Shown piece by piece: positions 35,801-47,800 of a DNA stretch of 64,000 nt (position 1 is the stretch's first letter; every line of letters starts with the position of its first letter). The DNA comes from Diphasiastrum complanatum (Eukaryota > Streptophyta > Lycopodiopsida > Lycopodiales > Lycopodiaceae): the NCBI GenBank assembly GCA_029204225.1, contig CM055097.1, forward strand, positions 8,885,426-8,949,425, read 5' to 3'. The notes beneath the pieces are model-generated. The model ran no database searches. It saw only the letters and a program-made list of their open reading frames with translations, and was not told the DNA's origin. Position numbers and translations under genes: made by a program.

Positions 35801-38800
35801 TTCTGGGTAACTGATCTGTCAATGGAGCAGCTACCAAACTGTTGAGGTGTTGTAGAAGCAGCCACGGATGAAGCTTGGCCCATGTCTTCATCAACTCAGT
35901 CCCTTGGAAAACTCACCTTCAATGCTTGTACCACATTCATGGGATCTCTATCACATTTTTCTAATCCTCTTGTGCCAAGTAAATGTGACACAATCTATTA
36001 AGGACCACCCTGGTAGTGATGATCACAACATTACACTTTATTCTTTTCATGCCTCCTGCTTTACCAGCTTCTTCTCTTTTCATGCCTCCTGCTTTACCAG
36101 CTTCTTCAATGATTATAACATGCTCCCATACAGCAAACTTTGTTCTAGGCATCACAAAAACTCTCAGCATGAGCATTTAGGCTGCCTGGGAGCACCCACA
36201 ATGGAAGAGGAGTGCTGTAGAGAGGAGCAAAAACAGTGAGTGGAAACCATGAGCAATTTCAGTTGAGAGACTTGCGAGGCCCTAAATGGTTAATGGGGCC
36301 CTTCGGCCCCTTTTTGGGGCCTTGGCCCCAATGTTTTATTTTACAAAAGTTCACGTTCAAATGTGTTTGAAATGTGGACGTTTCAAACGCGTTTGAATGT
36401 AACAATGGGTTTAGCTGGGGGGGTGTAACATACTCCCATAAAAATAGCCCTAAAAATGACATGCAGTTGATGTGAAGAAATTCTTAGCTATCCATAAGTT
36501 TATCTAAGGCTATGTGATAGCCCCAAGAATAAATAAGATCAGGTATTCAACTACATCCATCGCCAAGAAGTAGCTCTGATAGAAGTAACCGATCTCTTTG
36601 ACTACGTGATCTATATAAAAACTGTTGAACATAAAATAAGGTCGCCATTGGAAGGTGGGATATGCCACATGAATGTAGTAGATGTGAGGCCTGACTATTG
36701 CCTGCAGATAGGAGAGCAACAAGAGACTACTCCCTACAAGATGGAGAGTGAACTAGCAAAAAAGAGAGTTATTGAATGAGAAGAAACTAAATGTTCAAGA
36801 AAAGCCAAGCTAACAGGTCCAGTCACTTTCTAAATTATGTGATTCTCCAAGAAAACTTGTGGTTCTACATGCTAAGAAAAGCAAACCATCTGTTGCTGCA
36901 ATATCCAATCTGCAACTCACTACAATCAATAAATTAGAGCCAAGCTGTTCAAGGGTACAGCTGCCTACAACCCACAAATTAAAAATTCAAACGCTAACCA
37001 TTAAACCAACAGAGAACGAGAGGGAGGGAGCTACAAATGCTTAAGAACCTATAGTCCTCCAGGCATGCAAATACGTGATGTTACCTTCAGAAAATTAATT
37101 GTTGAGATCTTCTCAAAAATACATGAGATCTCTTGAATCATCAGGCACTATAGGATCTAATAAAAAATTCTGTAAGGGAAAAAATAACCAATCACAGCCA
37201 GTATTTAAGACAGCTCAATGTCATTCATTCACAACACAAACGAGCAAGTCACTTCTCCCATTGTCAATTAGCTGTGGAAAACAAAAAACCCATTGCCACC
37301 ACTTGCATACCTTGACTTTGGTGCAACAATTTCTCGAACAAAGGGTGAATAGGCAGTTTCCCGTTCTGCTGCTGTTCGTTGAGCCTTTTGAAACTCTTTC
37401 AAGACTGCCTCAAAATCTTTAGCAAGCTTTGCATCTCCTACCTTCTTAGTTGTCTGCAGGCACAATGGGCCCAACAACAAAAATGAGTACAACGAACCTC
37501 AGACGGCATTGTTTTGGAATAATTTTTTTCAGTACAGAAACATGCAATCATTAATGGTCAAGCTTGTAACCAGTGCTAAATTTCAAAGTTTAAACCATAA
37601 AAAAGAACTCATCATATGAAAATTAGCTCGAAAATAGAGCAAAGATCAAATCGGAAGTTGAGAAAACTTAGCCAGCAAATGACAGCAATAAAGCTTAGTT
37701 ATGTGATTAGGCAGGTCTTAGCTAGCATGAAACCTTACGGTCCTAAATCCAATGAGGGAAATTTCTTGACATCCACAAAGAACCTTCATCATCTACACAT
37801 GTCCACAAGGGCCCTTCACAGCCCCTTCATAGTCCATCAAATGTCTTTACAAAACTTAAACATTGTTCAGTTTCAAATTAAACTTAAATTTTTCAAAATG
37901 AGTCATACAAAGACTATACTTTCTAAACATCCAAATAGGAGGACAAGGCCTTACATTGCCTTACTCAGAGGACAAGGTCGTATTTCTTTTATTATCTTAA
38001 CATCTTACTTTTGAAGTGTCCTCCTACTTGGACAAACTTGGCCTAAGAGTCTTGATGCCTTTCAGAGTCCTCTGAATCCCTTCTACCCAGGGGCAAACGG
38101 ATTGTAATAGTGCATGTTACAAACTTACTTACTGCAAACCTCCAGGTGCCGGTTAACCATAAGAGACCGAACGATTCACGTTCCACCCTGCCATAGGACC
38201 TTATCCGGGTCCACCCACCGCGCCCTGGCCTGTGACCGTATCAAGCTGGATCCGACCTCCATCCCAGACGGCGTCCCATACGGTGCACCGCCTAGGCTCT
38301 CAGCCATCTCCTGCCTCACGCTAGCAACACATCCTAGCCATGCACACGCTCTCCATCCACCTCCTCCTAGGTAGACAGAATGGATGGCAAATGAGTCCTC
38401 CCCTTGTATACCTCCAAGGACAGAGACTCCAAGCCATGTGCACTCCTGGATCATGACACGTGGCAACCATGCAAGTTCACGAGTCACCGGTCAAGTCTAC
38501 AGGCCCAGTCATCGTCCAGTCTCAAGTCTGGGTTTGGGACCCAAGGGAGTTGGGTCCCTAACATTCCCTCTTCCTTAAAAAATTCCTTATCTAAGGAAGG
38601 AATCCAGGGAATCTCAGTTTAAGGTCATGTTCCTTCTCCCAAGTATCATTGTCCTCGGAACTTCTTTTCCAACGAACCAAGTACTCAGTTACCTGCCGGT
38701 TTTTGAGCCCACGTTGACATACATCAACAATGGCCTGTGGTTCAGTAGGTACAAAGGATGATAGGTCCTCCAGCTGAACTAAGTCCTCCTGTGTTAACTT

Positions 38801-41800
38801 GGCATTGCGCACACTTGCGAACATATGCCTCCACCTGACTTTTTAAATTTGGCCAGTAAAAGTTCGTTTTTACTAAGTCAAGTGTCCTTTGAGCACCAGG
38901 GTGCCCTGCACACGGGCTGTCATGACATTCATGCAGGATTTGGGCCCTTATTTCATCATTTTCTGGCACACAAACTTTTCCATTCCGGAAAAGCAACCCA
39001 TTTCTAATGGAATAGTCTCTTTGTATCTTGTCCTGAGGAGAAATCTTGGAATCCTGCATTCCAAGCTCATCACTAGATCTAGAAGAATCTGCCAGGACGT
39101 CTAGCCAAATACGACCAAAGTACCTATCGGTCTTACACAAATCTCTCAAGACAATTCAGATTGGATCTCAGAAAAGCTTAACTGATTAACCTCTCTAATC
39201 CGGCTTAAGGCATCCGCAACACTATTAGAAGTACCCTTCCGGTACTCAATTTCATAATGAAATTCTTGGAGCATCTCTGACCATCTGGCTTTACGACCCC
39301 TAAGGTCGACTGCATCGTTAATATACTTTAACGCTTGATGGTCAGTAACTATAGTAAACTGGGAGCCATACAAATAATGTCTCCAAACTTTTAGGGCCTT
39401 AATGACAGCAAAAAGTTCCTTGTCATAGGTGGAATACCGCCTTTGAGCAAAGTCCAACTTCTTGCTTTCAAAAGCCACCGGCCTACCATCCTGATATAAG
39501 ACTGCGCCTATAGCATAGTCACTGGCATCCGTTTCAAGTACATACGGCTTGTTAGGATCCACCATGTGTAGAATAGGCGATGTAGTTACACAGTATTTAA
39601 GGTTCTCAAAACTTTGATTCAACTCTTCAGTCCAAGTAACTGGAGGACTGAACTTACTGTGCCGGCTAACTCTTTTAGCCCCTCTGAGGACATTCGTCAA
39701 GGCCAATGCAATTAATCCATAGTTCAAGATGAATCTATGAAAAAACCCCATAAAGCCCAAAAAGGACTTAACCTCCCGGATGGTTTTAGGGATAGGCCAT
39801 TCACGTACTTGTCGAACTTTATTTGGGTCAATTTCCAACCCATGGTCCGAAATAATGTGACCAAGGTATAACAACCTTTTCTGGAAGAATACACATTTGG
39901 ATTCCTTGGCAAAAAGCTTCTCCTGTCTAAGTAACTTTAAGACAGTCCTGAGATGCTCCTCATGCTCCTCCAAGGTCTTACTATAGATGAGAATATCATC
40001 TAAGTAGACTATTACAAACTTTCCCGGATATGGACGAAGAAGATCGTTCATCATCTGCTGGAAAGTCGCTGGAGCATTTGTCAAGCCAAAAGGTAAAACC
40101 AGAAACTCATAATGGCCGTACCCAGTTCTAAACCCGGTTTTTTTCAATATCCTCGGTCTTTATGCGAATTTGATGATACCTTGATCTCAAATAGATTTTG
40201 ATGAAGTACTTTGCACCATGCAATCGATCAACCAGTTCATCCATTCGCGGCAAAGGATAACGGTTTTTAATCGTTAATTTATTCAACTTTTTAAAGTCCA
40301 CACAAAGACGAGTGCCTCCGTCTTTTTTATCAACAAGGAGCACTGGTGCCCCCCAGGGAGATTTACTAGGCCTAACATGGCCCATCTTAAGGTAATTTTG
40401 CAGTTGCCTATAAACCTCATTCTCTTCAGTAGTACTCATCCTATATGTATACAGTGATATAGGAGAACTACCAGGAATCAGTTTAATACCATGGTCAACA
40501 CCCCTAGAGGGGGGAAGGCCCTCAGGAAGCTGCTCAGGAAATACATCGTTAAATTCTTGTCTAAGTCGGCGAGTTTTCTTGTTTTAGGTTATTAGACATT
40601 AATTCCATTTGGAGATTGTAAAATTGCAAACTACGTTCTTCATGGTAAGTAAAATCTTTTAACCAACATAAATAAGAACTGCAATCCACAATATCCATAC
40701 ATTTAACAGTTTCCAAAGCATAAAGCATATACGGAGTAGAAATATCAACATTTCCATTCAATTCTATGAGTGAGCCGTTATGTAAGAACGACAAACTGTG
40801 TGTTACATAGTTTTTCTTCATAGACTCGTTCCTCTCATAGAACCACTCTTTACCAAGATTCATAATATGAAAGTCTAATTTATCCTTATAGGCTTGAATC
40901 TCTATTGGTAGACGTGGGACTATCCAGTCCCAAAGTTGGCTTTCTGCTCCAGTTGCCAGCTTCACTGTGTATCGGTGGTCACTTTGCCTTGTTTACACCT
41001 TTAGCTTCTACAACAAATTTGCGCTAATAAAATTATGTGTGAAACCATCGTCAAATAAAACAGTTACGGCTTGGCCACCCACAACCCCCTTCATCCAAAT
41101 GAGGTCATGAGGGCCTAAAACAGCCATATTAAAACAACAATGCTCACACACAGAATTACCAGCAAAGGAAAGATCTACACTAGATATGCCCCTTTAGCTT
41201 TCCGTTTCTTTGGACATTCCTTCGCGACATGACCTGGTTCCATGCAATTAAAGCACAGATTGTCGCTTCTGGCTTTCATGAAGGTTTCCTGGTCCAAGGT
41301 AGATCTTTTCTTCGATTTCCCTGAACCTGAAGCCCCTTCCTTTGCCTTATCTTCCGATTTCTTTGGAAAGACATGCCTCTTACCCTTTACGTCGGCAAGA
41401 CACCAGTCTCAGGCTTAGCCATTGTACGAGTATCATCGTAGATTCTGGATCGTAGATTCTGGCGAAGCGAAAAGCATCCTCGAGGCTGGTTCCTCCTAAC
41501 CTCTAGCTGGAAGTCTCTTGGCAACCCCAGTATAAAATGCAACTTTACTAGCAAAGGATCTATTCTAGTTGCAAAACGAGAATAGACCTCTTGAAATTCT
41601 TGTAAATACTGATCCAGGGGACGGTTCCCCATATGGATCGTTGCATATTGACGGTAAAATTCAAAATCATCAAGAATAGGAAGGAAGGCCACCTTAAAGG
41701 CCTTACAAAAATCCTCCCAATTCCTAGGAACTTCAGGCTTACCCCTTAAATCTTGCCAAAAATGCTTTACCTCGCAGGTACATGACGGCTAGATTGATCT

Positions 41801-44800
41801 TGTTGTTCTCGGATGAATCGTGCATGGAAAAGTGCGAATTCCATCGATCCAGCCATTGCAAGACTGCCTCCGGGGTTCTATCCTTCTTTTCCCCAGCAAA
41901 AACTTCAGGAGTAAACAAGGGTTGATGCACCAATTGCCTGAGCTGCATCAATCCCTTGAGGTCCTGTTGATCCCGACTGTGCTTAGCTTGCATATCCACA
42001 ATCTGTTGTTGTAGACTGTTAATAGCCAGCTCAAAGCATCAGGGTCTAAGACAGAGGCAGATATTGTAGCCTCATGAACAGGGGACATAGGCTGTGTAGT
42101 AGGAGTAGGCTCCATTTTTTCAAAAAGAAGGAAGGTGAATTAAGAAGAGAAGACAAAAGAGAATCAAAAGCTACTCAAGGAAGGTAGATACAAGGCTACT
42201 CTTGCTGACTCTTCACAAACCAGATGGTATTGTCCATGGCTGCCAAGAGGAATAAGAGAGAGCAAGAAGAAGGATGCACCACCACCTTCACCTCTTCTTC
42301 CCAAAAAAAAAAACTCATGCATAGGAGAGGTATGCCTCCCTCTCCACGCTTGCTTACCACCTGCCAAGTGGCTTTTCTTTGCCACTAACATGAACACAAC
42401 CAAGGGATTGGTTAGTTTCCATCCCACGTGGCAAATAGATGCCACCTCACCCCTTCCAGGAGTTACACTGGCCTTCAGGCCTTCTTCGCTGGATTTCAGA
42501 CCCCTATCATCTTTGTTGCAGTTCATCGCAACAGGGGCTTCACATTTTTAAATAAAAAAAAAGGTTGAGGCTTGCGGAACTGCTGTCCGCTCACTACTGG
42601 CCCAGCAGAATTGCCTACACAATCTTCAAGACACCTGTCCGCCCCTGGACAGCGATTTGAAGGGTTAATTTATTACAAATTTTACATTCCCGTGTAAGGC
42701 AAGAGACCCCTTCTGAAGAAACAGCGATCAACTAGTTTTCTAATGCTGGGGGGCCCCTAAAATACAAACCCTCTACCTCGGTTCTGAGCGGAAACAAGAA
42801 TCGCTCTCTTCTGCCACCTGTCCGGGTCTCGACAGTGTCACGTGGCAGTGTACTAGGGGCCCTACTGGCTTTGTTTTTTTTTTAAAATTTTCTTTCAAAA
42901 AAACCAAAAAACAACTAAGGACAAAACACAAAAGGGTGCATAAAAAATGCATTTTAAAACCGTTTTAAATTCCGACAAAAGCATCGTAAATTACAAGAAA
43001 AGCTCTACGGATCAACGCACATGCTTTCAGCATGCAGTGGCTCTGATACCATTTTACAAACTTACTTACTGCAAACCTCCAGGTGCCGGTTAACCATAAG
43101 AGGCCGAACGATTCACGTTCCACCCCGCCATAGGACCTAATCCGGGTCCACCCACCGTGCCCTGGCCTGTGACCGTATCAAGCTGGATCCGACCTCCATC
43201 CCAGACGGCGTCCCATACCACCGCCTAGGCTCTCAGCCATCTCCTGCCTCACGCTAGCAAAACATCCTGGCCGTGCACACGCTCTCCATCCACCTCCTCC
43301 TAGGTAGACAAAATGGATGGCAAATGAGTCCTCCTTCCCTTGTATACCTCCAAGGAGAGAGACTCCAAGCCATGCTGGATCATGACACGTGGCAACCATG
43401 CAGGTTCACGAGTCACCGGTCAAGTCTACAGGCCCAGTCATCGTCCAGTCTCAAGTCTGGGTTTGGGACCCCCAAGGGAGTTGGGTCCCTAACAGTGCAT
43501 GTCAAAGATATTCAACTTCTAATAATATGGCAATGCTTCTGTCTCTTTTCGTCTTCAAGAGTCTTATTGTATATTAAAGCACTTACAATCCCTTCTACAG
43601 ATGGTCAAAATAGGGTTAGTAGGCTTAGTAGGGTTTGTCCTGGTTCAGTGTGCATTTCACCGCATTCCAGTAAGGTTCAACAGCATTTGTGGAATTTTTG
43701 TCACTCACCTAGCTGCTTGTGGAGGACCACAATCCACTGGAAAATTGTCTATCTACAATCCTCTATTTTTCTGTCTCTACTGATACCCATAATAAGTGGT
43801 TTAAAAAAAACGAATCGCAGTGAATCGCTGTTTTTCTGGACAGCGATTCGCGAAACGCGATTCCAGTTTGTTTAGTGCAACTATGATTTCAGGATATTAG
43901 TACAAAAAAAGTACCGAATGTAAATTAATCTTCACATCTATACAAATTTGTAAGAGAAAAGTAAAATTAGCTAGGTGAACTGCAAAATTTCTATGCATAA
44001 AAATAAGTATCCTTTGTTGGCCTAAAGAATCAACAAGAATCACTTGCATGTTAAGGCGGGAGGGCAGCAACAGCAGTGGCAGTCCCAGGAGGCAGCCGCT
44101 GTTGATAGACGTTGAGGACAACCCAAGGGCTCACACAGAGGTAGAAGTAAACAGCCTACCCATCCTGATACTCACACAGATCTTTGGCCGGAGAGTCAAA
44201 GAACTCAAATAGGCAGTACAAAGCCAGAGAGTTGTCGGTCATCCTTGTCTATGTGCTCGTATGCATTGGTCCGTTGTCAACTGGGATAGGTTGCTATTTG
44301 TGCACTCACATGTGCTATATACACAAACTGCTGAATTCTTGGCATTTGATCTGTAATCAACCATAAATTGCTTCAAATTGTTTTGCATTTAGAATTCACT
44401 AGTACTTCATGTTCAAACTCTAATCAATTGTAATTTTGATCCTCGTTATACAATCTTTTGAGTTGAAAGTTTGGAATCGTCTAGATCATTTTTCAGATCT
44501 CTGATTGAGGAGCTTAACTTGAAAGCGGGCGCACTATCTATAGAGCAATTAATTTTCAGAACCGGAAGCATAGTTGGACAGTTGGTGATAAGAGGAGCAT
44601 AGCCATAACAAAGTCTTTGGATTTTAAGCAACTTCCCAAAAGTTGAAGAGAGCAGCTTGTGGAGAAGTAGGGCGCACTTGCCACTTACTATAGGGAGATC
44701 CGAGCAAGGTGCATAGTGGATCATGTGCAAGGCATAGCAGGGCCATATTGTGTGGCAAAGACAAGAACGGAAGCATTTGGGTATAAGAGAAGTGGCATAA

Positions 44801-47800
44801 TACCCTAGTTTGGGTGAAACCCTGGTTTCTTAAAGCACCCCAATTCTTGAGTACTTTTCAAGAATTTCTTCTGTTTGATTGAAGAATCAATATGGCTGGC
44901 CTGAGTTAGAGTCTACTCAATGAATCAAGTAAATTGGATGGAACCAATTACCAGGTGTGGAAGTTTAAGATGCAGAACATTCTTATGGATAGAGAGTGTT
45001 GGGACATAGTTGCAGGGCTTGAGGCTATCTAGATTCTAAAAATTGAGCTGAAAGATTGCATCAAGAGAGGGTCAAAGGCACATCATATCATCAACCTTTC
45101 TATGAAGGATGACATTATTCCTCACATTAGGTGGTGCCGCAGGACATCATGAGGCTTGGGAGATATTGAGGTCTATGTGTGAGACCGTCAGTACGGCTAG
45201 AGTCCTCTATCCCCAAAACAAACTACATACAATCAAAATGGACTTCATTTAAGGCAATGATGAGCAAGCATTTTGCTTCAAAAAGCCAAAAAGAAGGGTA
45301 GATTCAACGCTGGTGTTTCAACACAAAATCTTCAACAACATATGGGTTAGATGTCAGATTCACGGGGTTCTTGTTCTTCATCTATGCCAAAAAGAAAGGG
45401 TAATTGCAACTATTGCAACAAATACGGTTATTTTTCTTTTGAATGTCGTAAGAAGCAAAGCAAGCAAAAGAAATACAACAAGCAAACAGGTCGCTTTGCT
45501 GAGAAGGTTGCAAATAACAATAATGAAGACATTGGATAGTTTGGATTCTTCACTGCCGCATTGGCAACTCAAGCCACGGGTGTTGGTTGGTACATAAATT
45601 TGGTACCTCGAAACACAACTCCACATCGAGATTGTTTGATTCCTTTTAGAAATGAATTGTGTGTGTATGCCTTGGGGACAACACAACACATCCGGTCAAA
45701 GGCAAGGGAAAGGAAGATATGAAAGCATTCAGGGGAAGTGAAGATCGTAAAGAATGTTCTATTTGTACCAAGGTTGGCCAAGAACCTGCTTTTGGTTGGG
45801 GCCATTACTAAACAAAACATGACAAGAATGTTTGATGAGTCTACTTGTTTAATGAAGGACAATGAGCATGATGATAGGATCATTGCAAAAGGATTGCAAG
45901 AAGGTGGTCTTTATATGTTGCATACCTGCGCTGCCAACTTCGTCCATATTTGGGAAAGTTCATGATAGTTTACTTAGATGTTCTCATCTATGGGAGAGCT
46001 CTAGTGAAGCATGACGAGCATCTCAGGACTATCTTGAGGTTACTAAGACAAGAGAAGCTCTACACCAAAGAATCCAAGTGTGAACTCTTCCACACAAAAC
46101 TAGAATATCTTGATCACATTATTTTGGACCGTGGGTTAGAAATTGAGCCTAATAAGGTTCGTAAGGTTCATGAGTGGCCTATTCTCTAGAACCTACGTGA
46201 AGTCAAGTCTTTTCTCAGCTTCACTGGGTTTTTTCCAGAGATTCACCTTGGATTATGCAGTAATTGCACTACCCTTGACGAATCTCCTCAAAAGGGCGAA
46301 GAAAACCAGCCAACACATAAAGTTCAGTCCTCCTATTACTTGGACTGAAGCGTTAAATCAAAGTTTTGACTCTAAAACATTGTGCATCTACAGCTACGAT
46401 TTTACACATAGTCGATCCTAACAAGCCATATGTGCTTGAGACAGATGCTAGCAACTTTGCTATAAGAGCAGTCCTATAGCAAGATGGTAGACTGGTTCCT
46501 TTTGAAAGCAAAAAGTTGGATCCTACTCAAAGGCGGTATTCCACCTATGAATAAGAACTTTTTGCCATAATAAATGCTCTTCAAATTTGGAGACATTATT
46601 TGTATGAGTCGTTAACCTTCATAGTCATAAAGCCAGGTGGTCAAAGTTGCTCCAAAAATTCAAAATGACGTTAAGCACCAAAAGGGTACGTCAAACTGTG
46701 ATGCCTTAAGCTGGATTGGAGAGCTTAATCAGTTAAGCTTTTCCGAAATCCAATCTTATTTGTATATATCCATTAGAAATATGTGTAAGATAGACAAGCA
46801 CTTCAATCAAATTTGGCTACATGTCCTAGCAAGAAATTCTACACCTACTATTCAACTTGGAAGGCAAGATTCCAAGATATCTCCTCAAGACAAGATACAA
46901 CGAGATTATTCCATTAGGAATAAGTTACTTTTCCGAAATGGAAAAGTATGTGTGCCAAAAAATGATGAGATTAGGACCCAAATCCTGCATGAATGTCATG
47001 ACAACCCCAGTGCGAAACACTTAGGCACACAAAGGACACTTTATCAAGTAAAGAGAAACTTTTATTGGCCAAAACTTAAAGATCAAGTGGAGGCATAGGT
47101 TCAAAAGTGCGAAGAATGCCAAGTAAATAAAGCTGAAAAAATTAAGGCAGCTAGCTTCCATTGGAAATTCCCGAAAGAAAATGGGAAAGTATTTCCATGG
47201 ATTTTGTAGTTGGACTTCTTCGGACGGGGAAGCAAAATGATGCCATATGGTTGGTAGTTGACAGGTTAACCAAATGGCTATTCATTCCATCTAAGATAAT
47301 TGTCAAAGCTTCAGAACTTGCTCATCTTTTACTAGAGAAGTTGTTCAGATTGTTTAGTTTGCCAGATGCCATTGTTAGTGATCGAGATTCAAAGTTCACT
47401 AGCAAATTCTAGCAAGCAATCTTCGAGAAATTGGATATCACCTCGAGTCTAGGGTCATCAAATCATCCGGAAACGGATGGTCGACAGACTGAACACACGA
47501 CCCACTCTATGGACGATATGCTTCGCGCATATGTTTCCAAGAGACAATTGGATTGGGAAAGGCCCCTTCTAATAATTGAGTTTGCGCACCTCAAAGGACA
47601 CATTTTCAAGGAATTGTTACGGTTGTGCAGTCAAGCTAATTGGATAAATGTCTTACTGTTCTTGCTCTTACAGTGAAAAATTCTAAGCTAGCCTAAAGAC
47701 TTCTGAGCAGGTTTAAGAATTGGGTGACAGGAAGAAGCTAGACACATAAACTGTCAAGTGTATATTCTTGGATAAAGTGAGGAAGCAAAAGCATACGCAC

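Larger units (their letters stand above)
38115..43494 (-). mobile_element. Chromovirus-type Ty3/gypsy retrotransposon with GTGCA target duplication
   Basis: LTRs 38115-38563 and 43052-43494 (TGTTACAAACTT...CCCTAACA) are very similar. Target duplications GTGCA sit at 38110-38114 and 43495-43499. The primer site TGGTATCAGAGC (43051-43040, minus) adjoins the 5' LTR and a polypurine tract (AAGGAAGAGGGAA) adjoins the 3' LTR. Reading right to left: gag, zinc knuckle, protease remnant, RT, RNase H, integrase zinc-binding domain, chromodomain. Most of the integrase core is deleted. It lies in intron 2 of the syntaxin gene, in the same orientation. Confidence 0.93.

Noticed and set aside
38174-38487. 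Minus-strand frame in the chromovirus LTR and its partner at 43178-43399
   Set aside because: Both copies are LTR sequence, and the frame differs in length between them because of indels.
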